In this document: positions 44,523-54,639 of the stretch, in pieces
Layout: every line of letters begins with the position of its first letter
Position numbering within the stretch: position 1 is the first letter of the stretch
Assembly (NCBI GenBank): GCA_012931725.1
Contig: CM022944.1
Coordinates: forward strand, 35,272,044-35,336,043
Direction: 5' to 3'
Origin: Litsea cubeba
Lineage: Eukaryota > Streptophyta > Magnoliopsida > Laurales > Lauraceae
Length of the DNA: 64,000 nt
The notes under the pieces: generated by a model
Seen by the model: the letters and a program-made list of their open reading frames with translations, nothing else
Told to the model about the DNA's origin: nothing
Databases searched by the model: none
Position numbers and translations under genes: made by a program

Positions 44523-45317
44523 CAAGGATGAAAATAGCGGTAGCGGCGGGCGTAGCAGGCCCGCCGCCAAACCGCTACGAAAGCGGGCGATACGTAGCGT
44601 AGCGGGGATACGTAGCGGCGTAGCGGTAGCGATTTGAAAAAATTGCCCAAAAAATCTGAAAAATTCCAGAAAATTGTAAAATGAAAGAATATGTGGTTCT
44701 TTTGCAAAAGTAAGTAAGAAAAGGGGGCGTAGCGGTGCCCTCAATATATGAAGTCCTGTATCGCTGTATAAATAGAAAATAATAGTAATGATTAGTTTTT
44801 TCACATGTATTCATGTTTCTTAGTCATACTAATTTAGAAATGACAGAGTAGAGAGTTAGTGAAGGAAATAGGAATACCTTAGTCACCAGCACAATGAGGG
44901 TTCTTTATAAAATAATTTAATTAAGACCAATTTGAAATCTAGTAGTAATAGGTAACTATATCTTTACTACTATACAATTTCAAACATATTAAACATGTTT
45001 ATATCTTATCTAGCAAGTTATGATAATAATAGACATCCAAGCACAAAATGGAAAGACAACCAACAAAAGAATCTTGCTATCATAGTCAAGTATGATCATT
45101 TGTCTTCTTGATTGCCACTTCTCTAAAACATGCGTTTCGCAGAGGGGGTCCAGGGGTTATCCCCGGCGGGGGTCGAGCTGATATATTGTAACGGCCGCCA
45201 CGTATCGGCCGCCACCGCTACGGGCATCCACGGATGCGACGGCCGATATTCGGCCGTGGCGGGCGGTATCGCCTGCACGACCGATATATCGCGTGGCGGC
45301 CGCTTTTTTCATCCATG
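44523..45317 (-). mobile_element. Nested hAT-like element, copy 2 (inverted)
   Basis: 795 bp. CAAGGATGAAAATAGCGG at the left and GCGGCCGCTTTTTTCATCCATG at the right are terminal inverted repeats matching copy 1 reversed. Flanks AATACAGT (44515-44522) and AATACAAT (45318-45325) are an 8-bp duplication with one mismatch. It is colinear in reverse with 38549-39432, giving a large inverted repeat around copia C. Confidence 0.8.
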
Positions 45318-45409
45318 AATACAATCGATACAGAGAGTTCTTCTCAAGGATTCTTCTCTAAGTACATCCTATTGACAACCCCCTTTGGTAGAAGTATTCT
45401 TTTCTCTAG

Positions 45410-45766
45410 GTACTCTTAAGTCTTAAGTCTTGACGTCGTGAATATTTTTTTTATGAGCCGTTCATTTGTTTCTAAGTTAGCATACTAAGCAACATGAATA
45501 CATGTGAAAAAATGATCATTACTATTATTTTCTATTTATAAAGGGATACAGGACCTTATACAATGAGGGGACCGCTACGCCCCCTTATCTTAGTTACTTT
45601 AGCAAAAAAAAAAAAAAAATACATTATCTCTCATTTTCCAATATTCTAGATTTTCTACAACTTTATTCAGTTTTTTTTTTTCGATTTTTTCAAATCACAC
45701 CACTACGCTACGTAGCGTTTTGGCGGCGGGCCGCTACACCCGCCGCTACCGCTATTTTCATCCTTG
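45410..45766 (+). repeat. Distal part of the outer hAT-like element
   Basis: Same orientation and sequence class as 39070-39432 (ACTCTTAAGTCTTA, TTATGAGC, ACATGAATACATGTGAAAAA, CCGCTACGCCCCCTT), ending CCGCTATTTTCATCCTTG. It makes a third copy of the family within 7 kb. Confidence 0.75.
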
Positions 45767-45832
45767 CTGGGTATGCAGCGGTGCATAATTCCCACATCGG
45801 AAAGATGCAGGTCCTAATCCTGGGTATATATA

Positions 45833-45852
45833 TGTGTGTGTGTGTGTGTGTG
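45833..45852. repeat. TG microsatellite in a TRIM LTR
   Basis: A run of TG dinucleotides that is much shorter at the matching place in the 3' LTR (near 46163). Confidence 0.85.
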
Positions 45853-46009
45853 ACCTAGCCTTAACTACACACGAGGCCTTTTAAAATAGTGCAGCAAGAT
45901 TGAGTTGAAATCCCATGAGCTAAAGCTGAAATATCATATGGACAGCGGGCCCGGGTCGTTACAAATGGTATCAAAGTCGAGGACAGCTCTGTTATTTGAT
46001 GGGGGAGTA

Positions 46010-46281
46010 TGTCATGCTTGTGGCCCCCCAGTAAAAAGGGCGTTGGGTCCGGCGAGCATCTGCCTAGAGAGAGGGCGGGGAAACTCTAAAGGATTAGGTA
46101 TGCAGTGGTGCATAAGTCTAAGTCCCACATCGAAAACATGCTAGTCCTGATCCTAGGTATATATGTGTGACCTGGCATTAACTCCACACGAGGCCTTTTA
46201 AAACCGTGCAGCAAGATTGAGTTGAAATCCCACGAACCAAAGCGGTCAATATCATGTGGACAACGGGCCCGGGTCATTAGA
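46010..46281 (+). repeat. 3' LTR of the TRIM
   Basis: Starts TGTCATGCTTGTGG after the polypurine tract and ends GGTCATTAGA directly before ACTGT (46282-46286), the right target duplication. Confidence 0.82.
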
Positions 46282-46286
46282 ACTGT

Positions 46287-48684
46287 TCTCTTCACTTTTC
46301 CCATGTATTACTTCCTCACTTACTATTGAGTAAAAAGAAATGTCTTCATAAAAACTGGCATCGATTGTAATAAAGATTCAACCCTTCTTTCCCAGAGCAT
46401 AACATTTATACCCCATCTAATTACTAAGATATCCCACGAATACACAGTACACGACTTTTGGATACAATTTATCTCGTTGATGTTTGGGGACGTGTACAAA
46501 GCATGTACACCCAAATACCATTGGTGAAACTTGGAACACTGGCATACTAGGACATAATGCCTCTATTGGACTTTTCCCTTCCAATGTCCTTGAAGGCATT
46601 CTGTTTATCAAATATGATGCAGTTAAAACACCATCTGACCAAAAATACTTTGGAACATTCATCTCAAACAAAAGAGCTCGTGTAACGTCCAGAAGGTGCA
46701 TGTTCTTACACTCAGCTACCCCATTTTGTTCTGGAATGTAAGCACATGAGGTTTGTGATTCAATTCTACTTTAAGCCAAGTACAGCTGAAAATATTGTGA
46801 GATATATTCTCCCCCATTGTCTGATCGAAAAGCTTAGATCCTTTTATCAAACTTTATTTCCACCATTCTATGAAATGTTTTGAAAATATGGAAAACTTCA
46901 TCCCTTGATTTCATCAAATAAACCCATGTTACCCGAGTTGCATCATCAATAAAAGTAACAAAATAACGATGCCCATAAATTGAGACCATGAGCATACCAC
47001 ACATTAGAATGAACTAAATCAAATGGACTAGTACTTATCTTATTAAGATTCACTAGATACAGTTCTTTTATTCTTGGCAAATTGGCATGCATCACATCTT
47101 AAAACTGCTATCATCTTTATTTTAAATATTCGGAAAAGAAAATTTCCGAAGACATTGTACTGGTGCATGATCAAGATGACGATACCCCAACAGTAATTTA
47201 TTCTAATCAACTACTCCAGTCTTTAAAAATTAGGCTCTGTCCTCTTGTTCTCACTGCCACCACCAATCATCCGCCCCATCCTCAAATCCTGAAAAACACA
47301 ATAAAAAGGATAAAAGTGACACGACAATTTAGATTTTCTATCAGAGCACTAACAGCCATAAGATTAAATGGGAAACAAGGAACATGGAAGACAGACAATA
47401 AAGAAACGGTAGGTGAGAGTTGGACAGCTCCTTTCCCAGCTACTGGAGCATAGGAACCATCGGCAATTCTTACTCTTCCTTAAATAGTAGCACTATAGGA
47501 CAAGAAGTCAGAACAAATACCTGTCACATGGTCAGTAGCCCCTGAATCAATAAACCATGTGGATGAAGATGCAGAAGATGCAACTGTTGTAGGATTATGA
47601 GAAAGTGTCATACCAATAAATGAATCTTGAATAACACCTTCTAATGCGGCCACCTTTGTCGAAGAACTGACAATTCCTCCTTCCAATGTTAGTTACTTGT
47701 CTCTTGCTCTTTTGTATCAGTAGTGTGCTCCACTGTAGCTGGTGTTGAAGAAATATAGTGGGGCTTACCATTCAAATCCCAACAAGTTTCTCTAGTATGG
47801 TGATATCTTCTGCAATGGGTACAGTAAAGTTTGTCATGATCGGTGTTAGGTTGCCTTCCATAACCACGGCCACCACCAGAAGGCCCACGACCGCGGTAAC
47901 CACCACGGTTACCTCCACGACCACGGCCTCTTACCTCCATTACTCCATATATTGTATTAGCTATGGTGTTCCCCACATTGCTATTTGCCAGACCTACATC
48001 TTGCTTTACATTCATAATCATCCTAAGACTTTCTTCTCCTTGTAACAAGGCAAACATTGTGCCAATAGGAGGCAATGGATCCTGACTAGTTGCTTGTGCA
48101 CAAATTTTCTGATATTCTAATCAACACCTTCCAATAGTTCAAATATATGTTGATCTTCTATCAATTTTCCTCCTTTTAGGCACAACATGGTTTCCTGGGA
48201 TAGCAAAGTTCAGGACTCATATAATTCCAATTATTTTCATAGAACCCTGAACTGAGAATAATTGTCACTAATTGATGGACTATCATGTTTAAATGCAGCA
48301 ATTTCCTTTTTCAATTCTAGAACCCGAGCATTATTCCTATTTTGAGCATAAGCAGTCTCGATGGAATCCCACAGTTCCTTAGCAGTATCCAAATAATTAA
48401 AACTATTTGTAATTCCTCCTTCCATGGAGTTCACTATCCATTTCATAAGTAACATATTTTCTAAGACCCATTTAAGTATTTTGGATCATCCTTATTGGGC
48501 TCTTTAACACTCCCATCAATGTATCCAAGTTCCCTCGATCCTCCAATAGCCATTCTGGTAGAGTAGGCCCAATCTTTATAGTTGGTGCCATTAAAGAGAT
48601 CAGGTGTGATCTTAGCATTCAGATTTGTAATGTTAGGAAAGTGGGGTGTAGCATTGCAGTAGGATTATCACTCTTAGACTCCAT
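46287..48684 (-). pseudogene. Copia A gag, protease and integrase part
   Basis: Minus strand. Gag starts at ATG 48684 (MESKSDNPTAM) and is frameshifted soon after. A gag core lies at 48455-48237 (WIVNSMEGGITNSFNYLDTAKELWDSI in pieces). A Gly/Arg-rich segment and intact zinc knuckle CTHCRRYHHTRETC lie at about 47840. The protease is STWFIDSGATDHVTG (about 47560). The integrase is interrupted by stops between 47160 and 46700 (FVTFIDDATRVTWVYL, FRSDNGGEY, PEQNGVAE), then continues at 46701-46417 (SYLINRMPSRTLEGKSP, FGCTCFVHVP, YCVFVGY). It is cut at 46287 by the TRIM block. Inactive. Confidence 0.88.
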
Positions 48685-49239
48685 TGCAAGTTTAAAAGGT
48701 CAATGATAGAACAAAACAGCAAGACAATAAACTAAGGATAGAATAAATCCTCAAACCTGTTACTGCAATAGTTCTGAAGTATACTTAAAAAATCAGAGTG
48801 GCTCACACAACCACTTCACAGGTGGCTGTCAAAAGAAGAAACATACAGAAGGGGAGAGAGACCACCACATTGTCGACACCCAATCAACTTCAATACGAAA
48901 TAACCAGTAGACTTCAACAACAACGATTGGCACACCAGTCTACTTCAAAAAACAGACTACACATTGTAGACTTCAACAGCCAGTTGACTGCACCAAAACT
49001 TTTGGCTTCAGATCTGCCACACAATCACCATTACTTCAACACAGTAGGCATACAGACCCTAAATGAGTCTAATCTACCATGAATCAGGACCCCTAGCCTT
49101 CAGAAAATTGTACCATGAACTAAAGAACCCCAGCCGAACCTACACACTGGTTCGGCTAGGGCATGAACCCTTCACTGCACTGTTGTTTGTGAAATCTGCA
49201 CCATTTGAGCGCTCTGCCTTGTCTGCTCCCTACTCCAAT

Positions 49240-49476
49240 GCTCTAATGCCATGTTGACAACCACTTACTCTAAAAGCTTAAGCTGATAGAGAGCAATGTA
49301 TATCAAGGTTAACCACCCCCCCGCCCCCGCGCCACGCCCGTGCGGGCTCCTCCATGGGAATTACACCCTCCATGGGAGAATAATGGGGCTCCGCAGAGGA
49401 ATCACACCCTCCATGGGAGAATAAAGGTCACAACAGCCAAGGGAATTCGAACAATCGACCTCCCGCTCTGATACCA
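49240..49476 (-). other. Copia A leader with two PBS-like sites
   Basis: GCTCTGATACCA (49465-49476) is the reverse complement of the tRNA-Met PBS, next to the LTR. A second, weaker copy GCTCTAATGCCA sits at 49240-49251, followed by TGTTGACAACC, as if a second LTR edge existed. Between them CACACCCTCCATGGGAGAATA is present twice. The 49252-49464 stretch may be a relic of another LTR. Confidence 0.55.
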
Positions 49477-49479
49477 AGC

Positions 49480-49719
49480 TGTAAGTTTAGATCTTCTTAG
49501 ATCTAGGGTTTTGCTCTAGACTATCAGAAAATGGAAAAGAGAAGAACGTAAAAGGAGAGAAAAGAAAGGAAAATTGGAGAAGCAATAGAAGAGACGAATA
49601 ACCCATTAGGTGAGTCAACCCCTGTTTCTTGATATTACAAAAAAAAGTCCCTCAAGTTTCTGATATTTACATAAAAGCCCCTAACTTTCTATAAATTATA
49701 AGACCTACTCTGACTCACA
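49480..49719 (-). repeat. 5' LTR of copia A
   Basis: 240 bp on the minus strand, plus-strand ends TGTAAGTTTAG...TGACTCACA. Homologous to the split 3' LTR at 28832-29038 and 34432-34457. Confidence 0.82.
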
Positions 49720-50409
49720 ATTCATGATGGATATAAAAATCTGCATGCTTAAGTAATGATTGATTCACATGTTACCCTTATGATGCAATACAAGTGAACT
49801 AAGTAATAGTGAGAGATGCTAGCTGAACCATGGGACTGGGGTTTTGGCACCAGACGAACCCTAGATTCAGGTCTTGGGTTCAGCCAACCATGTGTATAGA
49901 GGCTTCAATCGTCAAAAATTGAGATTTGAGTTTTAGACATTGTCGAGCCCCATAATTTGAATTCTGATCATGAATATGTATTTATACAGTGAAGAATCCA
50001 TGGTGATGGTTTTTCCCACTCCCATTACAACAAAGATTTGATGCATGAGTTTCTATCTAATCAGTGATATTTTGTTGTTCATGCAAAATATGTTGTTTAC
50101 AATGAACTATACATAGTTGGTTCAATGATGTGATCAAATGATATTCTTGTAACTGAACTTATGTTTCATTATGTGTTTATGGCATGTTAACTATGAATTG
50201 TTCGTACATCTATAAAGGGATGGCTATGTGATTATCCTCATTCACATCGGATACCAATACCGAATCAGATAGGAGCAGATTAAGTGTGGGCCTGATTGCA
50301 GAAACCAACTTGCTTATAAGAATTGAAATTGAATAAGGAAAAAATCTGGATCAGAAAAATAGGGCAGAAATGGAAAGACTCAGGAATAACTAGAATTATC
50401 CTTTGGAAT
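49720..50409. other. Intronic DNA, nothing recognised
   Basis: AT-rich, no coding frame, no terminal motif. It is probably older intron sequence or decayed mobile DNA. Confidence 0.4.
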
Positions 50410-51178
50410 TGTAACACCCCTAGACCGCTAGCACAATACGAAGAAGACATTCTTCATGCAGAGGCCCTATTTGTGCTATTGTCTGACTTTAGGTCAGCCT
50501 CGGGAGAATCTAAGTCTCTGGTACCGCCTCGACGATGATGGACCATCTTTGGTCACCTAGAATGCATGCACATAAGTTTTTGTGAAGGTACTCTGATCTT
50601 GTACCCTCACGTTACTGGATCCCCGTTTGGCCTGTGCTACCGAGTGGTTAGGCGGTTGTCAATAGATGAGAACATGAATTAATTGTTCGGCCTACAGCAA
50701 AGATATGTTGGATGATTGGCTGGTCTAATTTTACCAAAGTTACTTGTGTTCCAAACTTTGTTGTGACGTAAATGTATGCAAATGGGATTATATGTTTATT
50801 CACTAAATTGTACTGATTTCTGGTTTGCACCTACCAGGTAACCAGAATATTGTTTTGGATGATGATACGGATAATCAAGGAGAGATAGGATTTGGCATGC
50901 ACAAGAAAGTGGCAAATTCACATAGAAGATATAGAGGATTAGCCTAATCAGGTTCGTTTAGTTTATTTCAGTTAGGATATTGTAGTTACTTTTATTTAGT
51001 AATAGCTGATTTTGTTTAGATATTAATTCTGATTCATACTTCAATTATACATTCAGATTGATCAAAGGGATGCCAAGAATTCTTATTTGGCTTATTTGGT
51101 TTAACTTAAGAATGTGATTGAGATACAATAATAAGTCGCGACGCAAAATTCGAAGGCCCCAGATGTCAGTTCATGACA
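50410..51178. mobile_element. Diverged gypsy-type LTR related to the solo LTR at 36412
   Basis: Starts TGTAACACCCCTAGACC and ends TCAGTTCATGACA. It parallels the 36412-38129 LTR at CAGGTAACCAGAA, at the GATAGG...TTGGCATGCA segment, and near the end (CGACGCAAAATTCGAAGGCCCC versus CGGCACGGAATTCGAAGGGCCCC). It is shorter and diverged. No target duplication was found. Confidence 0.6.
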
Positions 51179-51962
51179 ATCTAACCCATTTATTTATTGA
51201 TGTAATTATTTTTAGTTATAAACCACTTAGGTTATTAACCAAAAATAAGAAAAAGTAGAAAAATCTAAAAGTTAAAATACACCTTTCCTAATCTAATTCA
51301 AGAAATTCATTATAATATAACAAAAATATCAAAGATACCAATCATAATCTAATTACATATTAATATTTCTAACTAAAAAACTGATTTGGGGAAATTGGTG
51401 ATAATTTATGGAAACCCCCCAAATGGAAGCTTGAGTTGAGTACCAAATTAAGAAAATTCCAATTTCACAGCATCTATTAAGAAACAAATTATGAAAACCC
51501 CCGTATTACAAAATGTAATCATGTAAAATCTAATGATATTCTACGAATAAAATTCCATGCATGACAAATAATGATGTAGTGTTTATGGACTCAATGTTGA
51601 TTGTTGTTCTATTAAAAATGTATTTAACTGCTAAAAAGACCATACAGTGTAAAGTGAACTCCCATATGAGCAATTCTGGTCCAATACTAATATCACGCAG
51701 GGGAAATTGAGCGTGTGCATGCATGTGTAAGCACTTCTTCCCAGTTCCAATGCACATGGGTGAATGACCTTCAATCCATCGACAATGGGTTCCATAGCAT
51801 TAGAGAACATAAACTACCATGAAAACATGATGTAAGAAATTAGGAAAAGACAAACTATATGATCTGTGACTCAACCCCAATAATTTATCGCAGAATTTGG
51901 TAAGAAAGCAACTCAGCATGGGAAAATAGATTTAAACAAATAAAATGAAATCCTAACTTTAC
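51179..51962. other. Intronic DNA next to the CNGC pore/S6 exon
   Basis: Unremarkable AT-rich intron sequence leading to the GT donor at 51962. It is probably the least disturbed part of the original intron. Confidence 0.45.
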
Positions 51963-52074
51963 CTGCATGTTTCCGATGAGAAGAGCAAAGAGAATGAGGC
52001 CAAGAATGGCAAGAGAAATGGAGAATATAACTTCTCCTGCATACGTGCTGGTTTGAAGTCCTTGGCCAAGTGTA
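51963..52074 (-). CDS. CNGC: CNGC exon: end of pore and S6 helix
   Basis: 112 bp from TTTACAG|T to ATGCAG|GT. Encodes TLGQGLQTSTYAGEVIFS, then the hydrophobic S6 LAILGLILFALLIGNMQ. GQG sits at the position of the plant CNGC selectivity filter. Phase fits: the upstream exon ends in AG and the T completes a Ser codon (NLS-TLGQG). The frame is intact. Confidence 0.94.
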
Positions 52075-52943
52075 CTGTAAAGAAATTCACACAATGTTGA
52101 CACGCAGTAGCCTAAAACATGCTTAACAGTTTATCAATTAGGTGATTTTCAGAAAGTTTATCATGCCACACTAAAATGGGAATAAAATCTCCATAGTCTG
52201 TATGCAACCAATTTCACCTTCAGGAATATTAAAACCTTGAATAAACCAGCCTAGCCCTGAAAAAAAGTGGTACTAGTTATATAGCTCCCTCATGTTGAAT
52301 CTTCTATTTAAAAACCAATTTTTTCTAATTTTCTTAATTATTTTTGGTCATTTCATGTTGATTTAGGGTTTTTTTTTTTTTTTAAATCAACTTAGAGGGG
52401 AAAAAGCTACAGGTTTCAAACCCTGTTTAGAAAAAATTTGGTTCATAAATATCCCTGCGTGCAATCAGACTAGTGTAATTTAATACCAAGTAAGCCCTGT
52501 TTAAATTTCTAATTCTTCCATCTTAATTCTTCTTCTGGCTTATTTCTTCTTTAACTGTAAGCCCACAGATCAAAAAAATCAATTCTACAATTGGTCAAAA
52601 TTGCTGTCAATGGTTCAAAGTGGTTAGGACAGTATGAATTGGTGGTTTTCAGTTTTCACCTATTTGCATCGGTTATACTTATTTTAAATTACTCCATCAC
52701 TTTGACATAAGCAACCACTTCAATGGTTTGACCTCCAGTTCGGTTTTTATAACAATTCCACAATTCCTCTTTTTCAATGGTCAATTACATGATGAATGAA
52801 CGTAGAGAGGATGAACTGATTTAACATTGTAGTAATCCAAATATCAATAAAAGAATCTGAACAATAAAAACTAAAGAAATACTCTGTAATAAATTGGTTC
52901 AAAAAAAAGGCCGTTAAAGGTATCACAAGCAAAGGTAGCTTAC
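52075..52943 (-). other. CNGC intron, 869 bp
   Basis: Donor AATTTGAG|GTAAGC at 52944/52943 and acceptor TTTCTTTACAG at 52075. It contains a T-run near 52369 but no mobile element I recognise, in contrast to the next intron. Confidence 0.88.
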
Positions 52944-53244
52944 CTCAAATTTTGCAGGCCCCACCACAAGCAGTAGCAAAATTTAGGCAGGAAATTTCGG
53001 GGTGCAAAGATTCCAGAAGACAGAGCCTGTGTGTAGATTCCAAAATCAAATGGTGATTTGTCATCTATGGAACAGGTGCTGTTAAAAACTCCAGCACTGA
53101 CTTTACTCCAACTTAGAAACCCTTCAGATTCTCATTCCCACAATACAAGTACTCTGTATCGCATTTCCCATAATTAAGACAAGCCGTACGCCAGCATGCA
53201 TCTTCACGTTCTATAGCTAATAAGTACCAGAAAGCACCAACTAT
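52944..53244 (-). pseudogene. CNGC: CNGC exon: S5-pore region, with an apparent 1-base frameshift
   Basis: 301 bp from TTTTCACAG|ATA to TTTGAG|GTAAGC. It starts IVGAFWYLLAIEREDACW, with CLNYGKCDTEYLYCGNENLKGF, then a TAA at 53114-53116. Shifting frame there restores SWSKVSAG, then SPFDFGIYTQALSSGIFAPR and CYCLWWGLQNL, all conserved in CNGC pores. Phase counting also expects 302 bp, so one base appears to be missing near 53113-53118. Either the allele is broken in the extracellular turret or the base is a sequence error. No exon for S1-S5 was found further upstream in the window. Confidence 0.88.
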
Positions 53245-54329
53245 CTGTGAAAATAACAAGCTTTTGAATTTATGTAGTGTACTTGATAAGTCATGCAAAA
53301 ATAGCATTAGAAACAATTGAGTGGCCATTCCATTAAAGAGATTGGATTCTCCCATGAGGGAGGCCCTGGTAATACATACCAGAAAGCAAAGATGAATCAT
53401 TTGATGTGTGAACTATCCTGCTTGGAGGAATTTCTTTGCACTTTATGTAGCATACTTCCGAAGTAATTCAACAATAACAATAAAGATGATTAAGTGCTTT
53501 CTCTAGTACATCCACTATAATAAAGATGATTAAGTGTTTTCTCTAGTACATCCACTGTATGTGCCATCAAAGATATTGGATCGTAGTTCACAATTACGTA
53601 AAGACTCTATTTTAATTTGGCCTCCAAACAAAAATATTTTGGCCGATTTGGAATTTCAACAAAACGTTCCAGAAAAAATATAAGAATACATATACGTGCA
53701 TATACATATATATTTATATATATATAGATATGAATGTGAGGGCTCCCACCCCTTACTCTCATAGTACGTGAGAATAACTCTCACAGAGCATCTCCCTATA
53801 TAATATATATATATATAAACTAAAATTAAAATTTACAGTGAAATTTCGATAGGACACTATTTTCTGATCGAGTGAAATCCGGCAAAGGCCCTATTCCCCA
53901 TTAAGAAATTTGATTAGGGCCCATTTCCTGTTGGAGTGAAATTTGACTCGGCCCTACTTTGTAATACAGTGAATTTGACTAGGGCCCATTTTCCATTAGA
54001 GTGGGTGTGAGAGAGATATTTCTTTAAATTGTTTAGATTTCTATTAAATGGGCCCTACTATAGAGCCCACTAATTAAAGGGTAGTGGGAAAAAAAAAAGA
54101 AAAACATTAAAGCATTTCATGAGGCTTTTTTTATAAAGTCTCATTTATTTATTCAGTAAATGTTGGCCCACTAATCAAATGCCCCATTTTGTTGAGCCAT
54201 AGAGAACAAAAATAAGGAAAGATGGGCATTGCCCCATTTCGTTGAGACGGAGAGAAAAAGAGGAGAAAATCTTGACCAGAGAGAGAACGAAGAAGAAAAA
54301 AGAAAAAAAAGGGAAATTGAGAAGAAGGC
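53245..54329. other. Upstream intron or flank with AT microsatellite and short repeats
   Basis: TA-rich runs at about 53698-53730 and 53797-53816. At 53869-54005 four degenerate units of 32-34 bp share AGTGAAATTTGACTNGGCCC(A/T). A duplicated 47-bp-scale piece, AATAAAGATGATTAAGTG plus CTTTCTCTAGTACATCCACT, occurs at about 53478 and 53519. No coding. Confidence 0.6.
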
Positions 54330-54639
54330 TCCTTCTTCTACGCTATGCTATTTTGAAAATAGTGGCGCTACAGTCTAAAACCTAGTAGAGAAAAGCAATT
54401 TTAATTTATAATACTATTTTTCCTATTTCTTCTCCTCAATAGCCTTTCCTATAGTTGCCTTTACCCTTACATGGCTCCAAATCACTAAAAAAACACACAA
54501 GATTGTCTAATACACAAGATTCAAAAAAGATTTACCACTTAAAAAATTCACACGACAACGCCGCTACGTACGCCCACTACATAGAATTTTGGCCATTGGC
54601 CGCTACACCTCCCACAACCGCTATTTTTATTCCTGCTTG
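54330..54639 (+). mobile_element. Fragment of the same hAT-like family
   Basis: The last 85 bp or so (GCCGCTACGTACGCCCACTAC, GGCCGCTACACCTCCCACAAC, CGCTATTTTTATTCCTGCTTG) align with the right end of the elements at 38543-45766. The left part is decayed. No target duplication seen. Confidence 0.45.

Larger units (their letters stand above)
38543..45766 (+). mobile_element. Outer hAT-like element (724 bp before nesting)
   Basis: Flanked by a perfect 8-bp duplication CTGGGTAT (38535-38542, 45767-45774) inside a TRIM LTR. Ends are CATGGATCAAAATAGTGG (first 6 bases, then resuming at 39441 after a nested copy) and CCGCTATTTTCATCCTTG, an imperfect terminal inverted repeat. After removing the nested hAT copies (884 and 795 bp), copia C and their target duplications, about 724 bp remain. 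They are full of CGTAGCGG/CCGCTACG words, with no transposase. The 8-bp duplication and the CAAGG end fit hAT. Confidence 0.75.
36356..46281. mobile_element. Composite TRIM/5S insertion block in copia A
   Basis: A 9926-bp block between ACTGT repeats. Its outer ends are inverted: TGTAACGACCCGGGCCC at the left, GGGCCCGGGTCATTAGA at the right. Inside are a minus-oriented TRIM LTR (36356-38344, split by a solo gypsy LTR), a minus-oriented 5S-like sequence (38354-38460), and a complete plus-oriented TRIM (about 38461-46281) whose 5' LTR is split by a hAT-like element. Removing the nested solo LTR and copia C leaves about 3.4 kb. A normal LTR element has direct repeats at its ends, so this architecture is anomalous. 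Confidence 0.72.
38461..46281 (+). mobile_element. Plus-oriented TRIM with a 46-bp internal region
   Basis: The 5' LTR is about 38461-38542 plus 45775-45963 (split by a hAT-like element). The internal region is 45964-46009, and the 3' LTR is 46010-46281 (272 bp). The internal region is only a PBS (TGGTATCAAAGTCGAGG at 45966) and a polypurine tract (GATGGGGGAG, about 45999), with no coding. LTRs share CTAAAGGA(C/T)T(G/A)GGTATGCAG, CCCACATCG and AGCAAGATTGAGTTGAAATC. This meets the definition of a terminal-repeat retrotransposon in miniature. Its exact left end is diverged. Confidence 0.8.
28832..49719 (-). mobile_element. Copia element A, host of the nested insertions
   Basis: A minus-strand Ty1/copia element reassembled by eye. 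The 5' LTR is 49480-49719 and the PBS 49465-49476. Gag begins at about 48684, protease lies near 47580, integrase at 47160-46287, and RT/RNase H at 36350-34468. The polypurine tract is near 34461-34474. The 3' LTR is split by copia B into 34457-34432 and 29038-about 28832, with its far end unclear. The pol gene is split by the 36356-46281 block. The internal frame has several stops and frameshifts. It lies in antisense relation to nothing else: it shares the transcriptional strand of the CNGC gene. Confidence 0.85.
26630..51962 (-). other. 25.3-kb CNGC intron packed with nested transposons
   Basis: Donor ATGCAG|GT at 51963/51962 and acceptor TTTTACAG|ACATAT at 26630/26629, phase 0. The flanking exons end in LIGNMQ and start TYLQSL, which are contiguous in plant CNGC proteins, so I read this as one intron. 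Nearly all of it is mobile DNA: a Helitron end, copia A, copia B, a TRIM/5S block, hAT-like elements, copia C and gypsy LTRs. Whether it is still spliced cannot be told from sequence. Confidence 0.85.
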
